A stretch of 64,000 nucleotides of DNA from Caballeronia novacaledonica (GTDB lineage: Bacteria; Pseudomonadota; Gammaproteobacteria; Burkholderiales; Burkholderiaceae). The stretch lies in contig NZ_OGTP01000014.1 in assembly GCF_900258035.1 (NCBI RefSeq), forward strand, positions 1-64,000. The letters are read 5' to 3'. Under the pieces are notes generated by a model. The model was not told where the DNA came from and did not search any database. It saw nothing but the letters and a program-made list of their open reading frames with translations. Each line of letters starts with the position of its first letter. Position 1 is the stretch's first letter. Made by a program: the position numbers and the translations under genes. This document shows, piece after piece, positions 44,396 through 53,999 of the stretch.

Positions 44396-46636
44396 CTAGA
44401 CTTCCTTGTCGGCCTTGTAGGCGGCGTAGGCGTAGCCACCGTACTGGCGCGCCTGGGCGTAGTTGCCGTAGTGCACCTTGAAGCCGTTGAGCAGGACGCC
44501 GGTCACGCTGGCGCCCGACTGTTCGAGCCGCTTCACGGACTCCGAGATTTCGCCGGAGCGCGTATCCCCATAACGCGCCACCAGGAAGATCGAACCCGCG
44601 ACGGGCGCCATGATCGCCGTGTCCGACACCGCCAGGATCGCCGGCGCGTCGAGCAGCACGATGTCGTATTCTTCAGACGCGCGGCTCACCGACTCCGTGA
44701 ACGCGTCCGACAGCAGCAGCTCTGCCGGGTCCGGCGGATAGAAGCCGCACTGGACGAAGTCGAGGTTGTTCAGCACCGAGCGATGCACGGTTTCTTCGAG
44801 CGTGGCGGAGCCGTTCACGACATCCACGAGACCCTTGCCGCGCGGCAGACCGAAGTACTGGTTCAGGTGGCCGCGGCGCAGGTCGCAATCGACGAGCAGC
44901 ACGCGCTTGCCGCCGGCGGCGAGCAGCGTCGCCAGATTCGCCGACACGAACGACTTGCCGATGCCCGGCAGCGGGCCCGCCAGCATCACGACGTTGTTCG
45001 GCGCATCCATCAACGCGTACTGCAGGGACGAGCGCATCATGCGCAGGCCTTCCACGGCCGGGTCCGTCGGATAACGCGAGGCGAGCGCGAGCTGTTCCGG
45101 CTTCTTCTCGGCGATGCGCTTCGCGAGTTCCTTCTGGCGGTCGCTGTCCGGAATGGTCGCGAATACCGAAAGACCCGTCTTCGATTCCAGTTCCTTCGGA
45201 TCGAGCACGCCCTTGAACAGGAAGTCGCGAGCGAAAGCCATCACGATGCCGATAAAAAGTCCGATACCTGCCGCGATCACGAGCACCAGCGCCTTGACCG
45301 GCTTGACGGGACGCTCGGGCACTTCCGCGCGGTCGAGCAGTTCCACGGTCGGCACGCGGCCGGCCTTGATGAGGCGCATCGTTTCGATGTTGTTGCGCAA
45401 TGCCGAATAGACATCGGTGCTGACACGCACGTCGCGTTGCAGACGCAGCGCGCCCTGCTCGGCCGCCGGCATCGCCTTGACGCGCGCCGCGAGGTCGCTG
45501 ATGTATTTCTCGGTCGCCGCGATCTGCTGGTCGATCACCACCACGCTCGGATGCGACGGCGAGAAGTGAACGGCCAGGTCCGAACGGCGGCGCTTCAGGT
45601 CGAGCAACTGCGCGTCGGCCTGCGAAGCCTGCTGCATGACGATGCGGCCTTCTTCGTCCGGATTGAACAGCGTGCGGCTGTTCCGATACGCGTTGTAGTT
45701 GTCCTCGGCCGTTTCCATCTGACGTTTCGCGTCGGGAAGTTGCTGCTCGAGATATTCGAGCGACTTCTCGGCGTTGATCCCGCGACGGTCGGCGTTCTGC
45801 CGGATATACATCTGCGAGAGTTCGTTGATGGTCGCCGCGACGAGCACCGGGTTCTTGCCTTCCAGCGTCGTGCTGATCACGCCCGACTTGTTGCCCTGCT
45901 CGGCGATCGTCAGCGAGTTCTGCAGGCGGTCGATGGCGGACACGCGCGAGTTACGCGTCAGATCGAACTCGACGCCCTTCTCGCCATGAATGAAGCCGAC
46001 GAGCAGCGAGATCGGACCCGCTTCCGTGTCGAAGCGCTGCACGGTGCCGGTCTGGCCGCCGACGCCCGTTTCGATGCCGGGGCCGCGCACCTGATACTGG
46101 CCGTTGCCGAGAAAGCGCAGCGTGTATTCCTGGCCTTCGTACTTCTTCGGCACGTCGAACGCGGACACGTCGATCGATTCGGCGCCCCAGGCGTAGCCGC
46201 CACGGCCGAAGAGACCCGGCGTCGACGTTTCGTCGGTGGTGCGCGCGATCATTCCGCCGATCAGCGGGAAGCGATGCGGCGCTGCCTGGATATAGAGCTT
46301 GAGCGCATCGACGACAGGACCGAGCACGAACTTCGAGCCGATGACCTGGATTTCGCCTTCGGCCGTCGCGCGCTGGTCGAACATCGAGGCGGCGGTCCGC
46401 ACCATGTCGCGTGAGTCGGTGGGCGGTGCGCTGCTCGAGTCGTCGACCCGGACGAGCATGCCGGCCTGGTAAATCGGTGCGGAGAAGTACGCGTACACCA
46501 CCCCGATGCTGAAGACGACCGCCACGGTCGCCGCGATCATCTTCCAGTGACGGCCCAGCGTTTCGAGAATCGACGTGAGCTCGATCTCTTTGTCGGTCTC
46601 GGCCGTGACGGCTGACGCCTGATTTTTAACTTTCAT
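44396..46636 (-). CDS. Polysaccharide co-polymerase / tyrosine autokinase (Wzc-type)
   Basis: A 746-residue BY-kinase. An N-terminal Wzz chain-length domain with two membrane segments (about 40 and 430) encloses a periplasmic coiled-coil part, followed by the cytosolic kinase: Walker A GPLPGIGKS at 554-562, Walker A' LLVDCD at 580-585, Walker B VLLDAP at 661-666, and a tyrosine-rich tail with Tyr at 723, 726, 732, 735, 737 and 740. It sets chain length and couples polymerisation to export. It is the first gene of the reverse operon that runs to 33072. No Wzb phosphatase or Wza exporter is in the window. Confidence 0.95.
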   Translation of the reverse strand: MKVKNQASAVTAETDKEIELTSILETLGRHWKMIAATVAVVFSIGVVYAYFSAPIYQAGMLVRVDDSSSAPPTDSRDMVRTAASMFDQRATAEGEIQVIGSKFVLGPVVDALKLYIQAAPHRFPLIGGMIARTTDETSTPGLFGRGGYAWGAESIDVSAFDVPKKYEGQEYTLRFLGNGQYQVRGPGIETGVGGQTGTVQRFDTEAGPISLLVGFIHGEKGVEFDLTRNSRVSAIDRLQNSLTIAEQGNKSGVISTTLEGKNPVLVAATINELSQMYIRQNADRRGINAEKSLEYLEQQLPDAKRQMETAEDNYNAYRNSRTLFNPDEEGRIVMQQASQADAQLLDLKRRRSDLAVHFSPSHPSVVVIDQQIAATEKYISDLAARVKAMPAAEQGALRLQRDVRVSTDVYSALRNNIETMRLIKAGRVPTVELLDRAEVPERPVKPVKALVLVIAAGIGLFIGIVMAFARDFLFKGVLDPKELESKTGLSVFATIPDSDRQKELAKRIAEKKPEQLALASRYPTDPAVEGLRMMRSSLQYALMDAPNNVVMLAGPLPGIGKSFVSANLATLLAAGGKRVLLVDCDLRRGHLNQYFGLPRGKGLVDVVNGSATLEETVHRSVLNNLDFVQCGFYPPDPAELLLSDAFTESVSRASEEYDIVLLDAPAILAVSDTAIMAPVAGSIFLVARYGDTRSGEISESVKRLEQSGASVTGVLLNGFKVHYGNYAQARQYGGYAYAAYKADKEV

Positions 46637-47418
46637 AGAACGTCTCGTTACAGGCTCTTATGGGACCGGCGCGCGGCATGCGCACCGGATGCGGATCGAA
46701 ACACCTGCAGCGCACCCGAAAGGGCGCAAACACCATTTCCTTATTCTTGAATTCAGGCCGGCATTCGGAGCCGTTAAAATCCCGCCCCGGCATTGCAGTC
46801 GTATTGAAACACACGACTCAAAAAAAGAGAAATTCCCACAGACGATTTTTGTTGTTTATCGAACCTTTCAAAGCGGCCGTGTGTTCTTTATCGCACTTTT
46901 AAGAATTTATTGAGTATGCGGGCCATTTGAACAAATCGGAAATTATCACAACCCGCTCTGGTGTATGCGCGGCACCGCACATATAATCGCTTTTAATCGG
47001 ACGGCGAATTTTATGAAGAAAGCTGGTTTAGCCGGCATTGGCTTTTCGGACATTTTTTCGCCTACCGGAACAGCCCCTTCCCGCCTATGCTAGGCCTAGA
47101 GACGGCCGACGCTCCTCCCTCCAAAGCCGAACGTACCGACCCCGCAAGAAAATGCATGCGAAGGTGGGCTTGCGCACCGACGACGCACGATTCTCTTAAA
47201 CCGGATTTAAAGTCCTTTATATGAAAATCGAGTTTTTACGGGTTTTTAAAATCGGGTTTGTATGAATAATCGGGGGAAGTCCCAATATAATCCCGGTAGG
47301 CTCGGTTTCACACATTAAAGCGCCATAAATGCGTGGACAATGGCAGGGGTTGTACCTACCATACGTTTTCGGGTTTTGATATTCGAAAAGAGATGCGCCC
47401 TCTTCGTGAGTGAGAAAA
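46637..47418. other. Divergent AT-rich promoter region of the polysaccharide operons
   Basis: About 780 bp between the reverse autokinase operon and the forward phosphoglycosyl transferase. The right half (46850-47400) is AT-rich compared with coding DNA and contains a perfect CTAGGCCTAG palindrome near 47089-47098, runs of T and A, but no clear promoter, riboswitch or RNA gene. No open frame here has coding-like composition. It probably carries both promoters and regulator sites. Confidence 0.55.
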
Positions 47419-48546
47419 ATGTTAAACCTTGCGCTTGGCTTCATCAGTTCTTTCTGCATGACGCTACTTATAGTTCGATTCGCGGGACGCTTCGGGGCGC
47501 TCTCCCTGGATCATGATTTAAATGGGGTTCAGAAGAACCATTCTCATCCGGTGCCGAGAATCGGCGGCATCGCGTTGATGGTCGCGGCCTGCGTGACCTT
47601 TCCCATCGCCGCGGTTTTCGGCGGCAATCCGCGCGACGAATCCCTGCTGCTGCTGCTCTGCGCGGCGCCGGCGTTCGGCAGTGGCGTGATCGAGGATTTG
47701 ACGAAGCGCGTGAGCGTCCGCGCGCGTCTTCTGAGCGCGATGCTGGCGGCGCTTCTGGGCGCCTTCCTGCTCCACGGCGTGGTCGGCCGCGTGGATCTGC
47801 CGCTCGTCGATCCGATTCTCTCCGTCGCGCCCATTGCGATCGGCTTGACCGTGCTCGCGGTCGCGGGCCTCACCAACGCGGTCAATATCATCGATGGTTT
47901 CAACGGACTCGCCGCAGTCGTGTCGATTCTGATTTTCGGTTCGATCGGTTATGTCGCGCATGAAGTCGGCGACCTGCTCGTAATGAGCACCGCACTCACG
48001 ATGATCGGCGCAATTGGCGGCTTCGCGATCTGGAATTACCCGGCCGCATCGATTTTCCTCGGCGACGGCGGCGCGTACTTCATCGGCTTCACGATCGCCG
48101 AGCTGCTCGTTCTGCTGGTCGCCCGGCACCCGGGCGTCAGCGCGTGGTATGCGATGGTCGTCGCGATCTATCCGCTCTTCGAAACGCTGTTCTCGATCTA
48201 CCGCCGCCGGATCGTGCGCGGCCGGCCGGTCGGCGCGCCCGACGGCATCCACCTGCATACGCTGATCTTCAAGCGCATCGTGCGCAAGGGAAGCGATCCG
48301 CGCCAGCGTCAGCGCAGAAACGCGCGCACGTCGCCGTATCTGTGGGTGTTGAGCATGATCGGCATCGTGCCGGCTTCGCTCTTCTGGCATAACCCGGTGG
48401 TGCTCGCGGTGACCGCGGTCGTATTCGTCGTCGCGTATGTGTGGCTGTACACCGCGATCGTCCGGTTCAAGACGCCGCGCTGGCTGGTCGGCAGCAGACC
48501 GACTGTCGTTCCCGCCGCCGTGCCCGAGCAGACGCATCACAAATAA
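47419..48546 (+). CDS. WecA-like undecaprenyl-phosphate sugar-1-phosphate transferase
   Basis: A 375-residue membrane protein of the MraY/WecA family, with about eleven hydrophobic segments and the family motifs PVPRIGG near residue 45, NAVNIIDGFNGLA with Asp clusters near 155, and a GDGGAYFIGF segment near 215. Such enzymes transfer a sugar phosphate (GlcNAc-1-P or similar) to undecaprenyl phosphate and so start the repeat unit. It is divergent from the autokinase. ATG at 47419 is chosen; GTG at 47410 adds three residues. It is followed by a strong terminator. Confidence 0.9.
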   Translation: MLNLALGFISSFCMTLLIVRFAGRFGALSLDHDLNGVQKNHSHPVPRIGGIALMVAACVTFPIAAVFGGNPRDESLLLLLCAAPAFGSGVIEDLTKRVSVRARLLSAMLAALLGAFLLHGVVGRVDLPLVDPILSVAPIAIGLTVLAVAGLTNAVNIIDGFNGLAAVVSILIFGSIGYVAHEVGDLLVMSTALTMIGAIGGFAIWNYPAASIFLGDGGAYFIGFTIAELLVLLVARHPGVSAWYAMVVAIYPLFETLFSIYRRRIVRGRPVGAPDGIHLHTLIFKRIVRKGSDPRQRQRRNARTSPYLWVLSMIGIVPASLFWHNPVVLAVTAVVFVVAYVWLYTAIVRFKTPRWLVGSRPTVVPAAVPEQTHHK

Positions 48547-48567
48547 TCGAAATCGCAGTTAGAGAGA

Positions 48568-48598
48568 AAGGCCCCGGTTCAACAGACCGGGGCCTTTT
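48568..48598 (+). terminator. Rho-independent terminator after the WecA-like gene
   Basis: An 11-bp perfect stem (48568-48578 with 48586-48596), 7-nt loop, ending in TTTT. It lies 22 bp after the stop codon. Confidence 0.9.
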
Positions 48599-48661
48599 GC
48601 TTGGGTCGCGCTGTTACGAACCGATTGAAACGCGACGAATACAGCGCGTCGATCACGCAAG

Positions 48662-48694
48662 AAAAAAGGCCCTGGTCCGCAAGACCAGGGCCTT
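48662..48694 (-). terminator. Rho-independent terminator of the asparagine-synthase gene
   Basis: A 12-bp stem (AAGGCCCTGGTC at 48666-48677 with GACCAGGGCCTT at 48683-48694). Read on the reverse strand it ends in a T run (complement of A at 48662-48667). It lies about 40 bp after the asnB-type stop. Confidence 0.85.
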
Positions 48695-48733
48695 CATGAG
48701 CGGCGCGTGAACAGCGCCGGGCAACCGCCGATA

Positions 48734-50755
48734 TCAGCTCGCCACGCCGGCAAGATCCGCCGCGTGCGACGCAAAGAGCGGGATCGACGAAGCATGCTGA
48801 TGCTCGAGCCACTGCTGGAACATCAGCACGTTCCACAACTGCCGATGCCAGTTCTGCTCGCCCGACAGATGCTGCTGCCATTTCGCGCGCACCATGGCCG
48901 GATCGAAGAAGCCTTCGCGACGCAGCCGCGACGCGTCGAGCAGCGCTTCCGCCCAGTCGCGCAGCTCGCCGCGCAGCCAGTGCGTGATCGGCACGCCGAA
49001 GCCCTGCTTGGGCCGCTCGATCATCGCGCGCGGCACATGACGATAGAGCACCTGACGCAGCGCCCATTTCGTTTGTCCGTCGCGCACCTTCATCGACTGC
49101 GGCAGACGCCACGCGAATTCCACCACGCGATGATCGAGGAACGGCACGCGCGTTTCGAGCGAGACGCCCATCGCGGCGCGATCGACCTTCGTGAGAATGT
49201 CGTCGGGCAGATAGGTGATCATGTCGAGCGCCATCATGCGCTGCACGTCGTCGAGGCCGGTGAAGGCCGGTGCGTTGCCGGTCATCAGCGTGGGCGGCTG
49301 ATAGCCGCCGATCACGAGCGCGGCCGGGTCGTTCCATTGCGACATCAGATGCAGATACACCTCGTCGCGCGACTGGCACGACAGCAGTTGCGCGCCCTTG
49401 TGCAGCTTGTCGCCGACTTTCACGCCGCGTAGCGACGACGGCAGGATCGGCTCCATCAGCCCCGCCATGCTGTTCCAGCGCTTCGGCGAAATCCCGGCGA
49501 TGCCCGACGCCGCCAGCTTGCGCAACGGCGCCGGCAGCACCGTCATCTTGTCCCACATGTCCGGTGCGGTCCGGTAGCGCTGATAGCCGCAGAAGAGCTC
49601 GTCGCCGGCATCGCCGGACAGCGAGACCGTCACGTGCTGCCGGGCCAGTTGCGATACGAGGAACGTCGGCACCTGCGACGAATCGGCGAACGGCTCGTCG
49701 TACAGATCGGGCAGACGCGGGATGACGTCGAGCGCTTCACGCGCCGTCACGTACAACTCCGTGTGGTCGGTGCCGAGGTGCGCGGACACGGCCTTCGCGA
49801 GCTTCGCTTCGTCGAAGTCGCTTTCATTGAAGCCGATCGTGAACGTCTTCACCGGCCGCGTCGATTGCTTCTGCATCAACGCGACGATCGTCGACGAGTC
49901 CACGCCGCCCGAAAGAAACGCGCCGAGCGGCACGTCGGAGAGCATCTGCTGGCGGATCGCATCGCTGAGCAAGTGTTCCAGTTCGTCGACGGCGTCTTCG
50001 GCGTTGCCCGCGAAACCGCGCGCCGCGCCATTGACGGCGGCCTCGACGCCCGACCAGTAAGCCCAGATGCGCGGCTCGCGCCGTTCGAGCGACACGGTGA
50101 GCATCTTGCCCGGTTCGAGCTTGTAGATGCCTTCGAAAATGGAATACGGCGCCGGCACGCAGCCGTGCCGGATCTGCAGCGTCAGCGCGCCGCGATCGAC
50201 ATTGTTCTCGAACGCGGGATGCTCGCGCAGCCCCTTGAGCTCGGAACCGAACACGAACGCGGCTTCTTCGCCCTGTCCCTGCCAGCCGTAATAAAGGGGC
50301 TTTTCGCCGATCCGGTCGCGCGCGAGCGTGAGCTGACATTCCTGCCGGTCCCACACGGCGAACGCGAACATGCCGACCGCGCGCTCGATGGTCGCCTGAA
50401 TGCCCCAGGCATCGAAGCCGGCCATCAATGTTTCGGTATCCGAACTTCCCCGCCACAAGGGCGCGCGTTGCGTATCTTCGAGTTCTTCACGCAGATCGAG
50501 ATGATTGTAGATCTCGCCATTGAAGACGATCACATAACGTCCGCTGCCCGACGACATCGGCTGATGCCCCGCCGACGACAGATCCTGAATCGCCAGCCGG
50601 CGATGACCGAGCGCGATGCCGCGCAGATCATCGGTCCAGTCGCCCGCGTCGTCGGGTCCGCGATAGGCGATGGCGAGCGCCATCTTCCGGACCGTTGTCT
50701 TCGAGTCGCCCGGGCCGATGCCGCGACCACCCAGAAAGCCGACGATACCGCACAT
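48734..50755 (-). CDS. Asparagine-synthase-type glutamine amidotransferase
   Basis: A 673-residue AsnB-family protein. Cys2 (MCGIVGF) is the glutaminase nucleophile of the N-terminal class II amidotransferase domain, and the C-terminal synthase domain has SGGVDSSTIVALM for ATP. In polysaccharide clusters such proteins (WbpS/WbtH type) amidate uronic acids to uronamides; that suits the GalNAcA pathway here better than free asparagine synthesis. AAGGAG precedes the ATG. It is in a reverse group with the following glycosyltransferase and glycan-processing gene. Confidence 0.88.
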   Translation of the reverse strand: MCGIVGFLGGRGIGPGDSKTTVRKMALAIAYRGPDDAGDWTDDLRGIALGHRRLAIQDLSSAGHQPMSSGSGRYVIVFNGEIYNHLDLREELEDTQRAPLWRGSSDTETLMAGFDAWGIQATIERAVGMFAFAVWDRQECQLTLARDRIGEKPLYYGWQGQGEEAAFVFGSELKGLREHPAFENNVDRGALTLQIRHGCVPAPYSIFEGIYKLEPGKMLTVSLERREPRIWAYWSGVEAAVNGAARGFAGNAEDAVDELEHLLSDAIRQQMLSDVPLGAFLSGGVDSSTIVALMQKQSTRPVKTFTIGFNESDFDEAKLAKAVSAHLGTDHTELYVTAREALDVIPRLPDLYDEPFADSSQVPTFLVSQLARQHVTVSLSGDAGDELFCGYQRYRTAPDMWDKMTVLPAPLRKLAASGIAGISPKRWNSMAGLMEPILPSSLRGVKVGDKLHKGAQLLSCQSRDEVYLHLMSQWNDPAALVIGGYQPPTLMTGNAPAFTGLDDVQRMMALDMITYLPDDILTKVDRAAMGVSLETRVPFLDHRVVEFAWRLPQSMKVRDGQTKWALRQVLYRHVPRAMIERPKQGFGVPITHWLRGELRDWAEALLDASRLRREGFFDPAMVRAKWQQHLSGEQNWHRQLWNVLMFQQWLEHQHASSIPLFASHAADLAGVAS

Positions 50756-50801
50756 GTTCGTTCTCCTTCATATATGGCCAGAGGCCACGCTTATGCGATG
50801 C

Positions 50802-51935
50802 TCACTTTTCTTCGACGAGCCGCAGGTAGATATCTTCGAAACGCTCGCGCGCACGCATCATCGTGAATTCGGCGTGGATGCGCGCCTTCGCCAACTGGCC
50901 GAGACGGATGCGCTCGTCGGGCGTCATGTCAAGGACGCGCGACAATCCGGCCGCGAGCGCGTCCGTGTTTTCCTTCGCGACGACCACGCCCGTGTTGGCG
51001 ACGAGCATGGCCGCATCGCCGACGTCGGTGACGACGCATGGCAGCGCCATCGCCATCGCTTCGCCGACGACGTTCGGGAAGCCTTCCGTGCGCGACGAGA
51101 GGCAAAACACGTCCATCGCCGACAGGCACGCGGGCACGTCGCGCCGCTCGCCGAGCAGCACGAAGCGCGCGGCGAATCCCGTCTGCGCGATCCAGCCGGC
51201 CAGTTCGCGATTGTTCGCGTCGAGATCGCGGCCGACCATCATGAAGCGCACGCCGGGATAACGCGCGGCCAGCATGCCCGCCGCGCGCACGAAATTCTGA
51301 TGATCCTTCACCGGATGAAAGCGCCCGAGAATGCCGACGACGACCGCGTCGCCGTCGAATCCGCATTGCTCGCGAATCGCGGCGCGTTGCTCGGGCGTGG
51401 CGGACAGCCGCGCGACATCGAAGCCATTCGGCACGACCATCATGCGGCTCGCGTCATAGCCGACCGACACATGCGCCCGGCGCGAGGCCTCGGCCGCGCA
51501 CACGATGGCCTGCGGCACGGAGTACGACAGCCACGCGCAGACCTTGCGCAACAGCACGGTCACGCGCGAGCCGCCCGACTTGACGTCGGTCGTGCGCACG
51601 CCCCAGACGATGCGCTTGTGCGCCGCGAGCCGTCCCGCGAGTCCGCCGAGAAAGTCGGCGTGATACATCCACGTCTGAATGATGTCGGGGCGTTGCGCGC
51701 GAATCAGCTTCACGAGTTGCCACAACGCGCGCGGGAAGCCGAGCGGCGAACGCATGCCGAGGCTATGCACGTCGATGCCGCGCGCGGCGAGTTCTTCGCC
51801 GACCTTGCCGGTCGTCGTCAGCGAGCAGACGACGTGACGAAACCGTGGATCTTCGATGTGCGACTCGATGAGGCGCTGAAGCATGCGTTCAGCGCCGTCC
51901 GCATTGAGCGCAACGATGACATGGAGAAGCTTCAT
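50802..51935 (-). CDS. Glycosyltransferase family 4 protein
   Basis: A 377-residue GT-B enzyme: VIVALNADGAERMLQRL at the N-terminus, GRFHPVKDHQNFVRAA mid-C-terminal, and SSRTEGFPNVVGEAMAMALP with the catalytic Glu near the end. It is a member of the same GT4 group as the others in the cluster but with a distinct sequence. It sits 46 bp upstream of the AsnB-type gene. The acceptor sugar is unknown. Confidence 0.9.
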   Translation of the reverse strand: MKLLHVIVALNADGAERMLQRLIESHIEDPRFRHVVCSLTTTGKVGEELAARGIDVHSLGMRSPLGFPRALWQLVKLIRAQRPDIIQTWMYHADFLGGLAGRLAAHKRIVWGVRTTDVKSGGSRVTVLLRKVCAWLSYSVPQAIVCAAEASRRAHVSVGYDASRMMVVPNGFDVARLSATPEQRAAIREQCGFDGDAVVVGILGRFHPVKDHQNFVRAAGMLAARYPGVRFMMVGRDLDANNRELAGWIAQTGFAARFVLLGERRDVPACLSAMDVFCLSSRTEGFPNVVGEAMAMALPCVVTDVGDAAMLVANTGVVVAKENTDALAAGLSRVLDMTPDERIRLGQLAKARIHAEFTMMRARERFEDIYLRLVEEK

Positions 51936-52137
51936 GATCCGGCTGCCGTTTTTCTACGATGGGCCCGTCCCCAGGCAACCGGCGCGCGTCGCTGACGGAG
52001 ATGCTGGTGCTGACGGGTGTTTGTTATGGCGATGGCCTGCCTCGCCGGAGACGAGTCACCAATGTAAGCCGGCGCGCATGGCACGCACTGTGCGACGTGC
52101 CACACGCCGACCGTCTTGCCCGCGGCCGTCTCTCAGG

Positions 52138-53478
52138 TCATGCGCGCCTCATCGCGCCGCGCCACGGATTCCATTTGCGAAGCTGCGTCTTCAGATCGAT
52201 GACCGTGATTCCGCCGACCGCGTTCCACGTGTGAAGCCCCTGATGGCCGCGCGGCGGCGTGCGGATCGAAACGGTCCGCTCGGCGTAGGTCGTGGTCGTG
52301 AGTTCCGTGATTTCGCGGAACGTCAGCGCGGCGCCGTATTCGCGTTCGCAATTCTGCGCGGGGCGAATCAGGCGGTTCTGTCCGTCGTTGAACAAGTTGC
52401 CGGCCATGCGCGCGAGACGGCAGTCGGAGACCACGGGATTCATCGGATGCGCGGTCCATTCGCCGAACGGACTGTCGGAATGGAAAATCGACAGTTCGTC
52501 CCAGTTCGATCCGCCGTCTTCCGTGATGCTCGTGAACATCCACCACGTCTTGCCGTCGTGATAGAGCGTCGTATCGGCCGCGACGACGTCGCGCATGATG
52601 ACCTTGTGCAGCACCCACTCGGTCGGGAACGAAGCGGCGCGGTACATTTCGATCGTACGATTGCCGCAGGTCTCCGGAATCATGAAGACCTCGCCTTCAT
52701 GCTCGAAGAGGAACGGATACGACAGGTGATAGCTCTTGTCGAGCACGACGCGCGGCGTCTCCTGCCACGTCTGCGTGGCCGGATCGAACGCGATGTGGCT
52801 GATCGTGCCGCGATTCGTGTCGTAGGGAAGGCTCTCGAAGAACAGGTGATAGTCGCCGTTCTTGCCGCGCCAGAGGAACGGATCGGCGTGAAACTGCGAC
52901 GTCATGCCGGGAAGCGTGACCCAGTTGCGGCTTTCGTCGCCATCGACGCCGTTCTCCGCGCCCGCGCGACGATATGCCAGCACCCAGTGTCCGCGCTGAA
53001 CCAGCAGCTTGAGCGGTTGATTCAGCACCTTGCGGCCGAGATGCCGCAACGCGAAGCACGCCGACGTGAACGCCGACAGACGCGCCGGCCGCGCCTTCGC
53101 CTTGACGAGCGGCAGATCACGCGGCGAAGAGGCCGCGTTCAGACGTTGCCGCGCCCGTTCGACGAGCACGGCGACGCGCCGCAGACTCGTCTGCAGCGAT
53201 TTCAGGAAGAAGAGCTTCTCCGGAATCGCGACGTACGACTCCGCCAAGAGACGCATCTCGTCCGAATCGGGCGACTTCCAAACGACCTGAATATGAGGAG
53301 TCCGGCATTGGAGCAGCGCTTTCCACAGCGCCTCGATGTTCTCGCTGCCGTCGTACAGGACCATGATCGGTGCGCGGGCAAGAGCGCGGCTGTGCGGTGC
53401 CTCGACCGAGTCACCGTAGAGCCGCTTTTCGACGCGCGTCCACCACTCAAGCACGGAAGGATATGCGGGTTGCGCCAT
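52138..53478 (-). CDS. Putative glycan-processing protein with GINT1-like N-terminal/beta-propeller domain
   Basis: A 446-residue protein with no signal peptide. An N-terminal part with ATP-grasp/formyltransferase-like look (IMVLYDGSENIEALW) leads to a segment typical of the five-bladed propeller called glucosamine inositolphosphorylceramide transferase 1 N-terminal domain (HADPFLWRGKNGDYHLFFES, then LSYPFLFEHEGEVFMIPE). Bacterial copies occur in surface-glycan loci and have no settled activity. ATG at 53478 follows GAGGG; GTG at 53520 in frame is an alternative that overlaps its own GGAG. It is the first gene of the reverse group ending at asnB. Confidence 0.7.
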   Translation of the reverse strand: MAQPAYPSVLEWWTRVEKRLYGDSVEAPHSRALARAPIMVLYDGSENIEALWKALLQCRTPHIQVVWKSPDSDEMRLLAESYVAIPEKLFFLKSLQTSLRRVAVLVERARQRLNAASSPRDLPLVKAKARPARLSAFTSACFALRHLGRKVLNQPLKLLVQRGHWVLAYRRAGAENGVDGDESRNWVTLPGMTSQFHADPFLWRGKNGDYHLFFESLPYDTNRGTISHIAFDPATQTWQETPRVVLDKSYHLSYPFLFEHEGEVFMIPETCGNRTIEMYRAASFPTEWVLHKVIMRDVVAADTTLYHDGKTWWMFTSITEDGGSNWDELSIFHSDSPFGEWTAHPMNPVVSDCRLARMAGNLFNDGQNRLIRPAQNCEREYGAALTFREITELTTTTYAERTVSIRTPPRGHQGLHTWNAVGGITVIDLKTQLRKWNPWRGAMRRA

Positions 53479-53810
53479 TTCTTTTCCCTCAGACAGCGGC
53501 GATTTGCTAGTCGATTCCACTCCAATCTTTAGCTAAGCGCTTAACTGTCTTTATATGTGTTGTGGTCCGGCGCTTTTGAAATGATGAACAGTCCATTTCA
53601 TGTTGATGCCGGCGAAGAAAGACTAGGGTCTGGGGAATGCGCGTGCGGTGCGCTATCGCACACAGTTGCGACAGCTAATTAATGCGAGGGATTTGAACGG
53701 CTGTGCCGGAAATGCGGCGCCGCGTGACGACCGGCGGGCTTGTGGGCGGCGATTTCGCCGACGCGGAAGGATGTGTAACTCGTTGGCGGAACAGGAGATT
53801 TTTTCGCGAA
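53479..53810. promoter_or_regulatory. Non-coding gap with palindromic operator-like site
   Basis: About 330 bp without a gene. It contains TAAGCGCTTA (53534-53543), a perfect 10-bp palindrome like the centre of LacI/GalR-family operators, upstream of the glycan-processing gene. If the GTG start were used, the site would fall immediately upstream of it. Confidence 0.4.
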
Positions 53811-53999
53811 TCAGGGCTCGTCGCGGCGCACGGCGACTTCGCGCCTGCGGAACCACGTCAGCCGCTTGTGCCCCGGCTTGCTCGTTTCATCGGCCTTATG
53901 TCTGGAAAAAGGCGAAAAGATAATTTCGATCACGGCCAGTAAAGCAAGACCGATTATTGCGAAAAAAACAATTGCGCCTATAACACCGGCTACTGACAT
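53811..53999 (-). CDS. Small membrane protein (62 aa)
   Basis: A 62-residue protein with a single hydrophobic helix (IGAIVFFAIIGLALLAVIEII, about 7-27) and a basic C-terminal tail rich in Arg and Lys (RHKADETSKPGHKR). GGAGGAAG precedes its ATG, and an extended -10 box lies about 90 bp upstream. It is not related in sequence to any family I recognise; a membrane-anchored small regulator or assembly factor is possible. It lies alone between two non-coding gaps. Confidence 0.7.
   Translation of the reverse strand: MSVAGVIGAIVFFAIIGLALLAVIEIIFSPFSRHKADETSKPGHKRLTWFRRREVAVRRDEP

Noticed and set aside
47341..47354. Possible sigma-54 promoter (TGGCAGGGGTTGTA)
   Set aside because: The GG and GC-equivalent dinucleotides are not at the required 10-bp spacing, and the -12 element has GT.
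46637..47418. JUMPstart-type or ops element before the polysaccharide operons
   Set aside because: No GGCGGTAG-type ops core was found in this stretch by eye.
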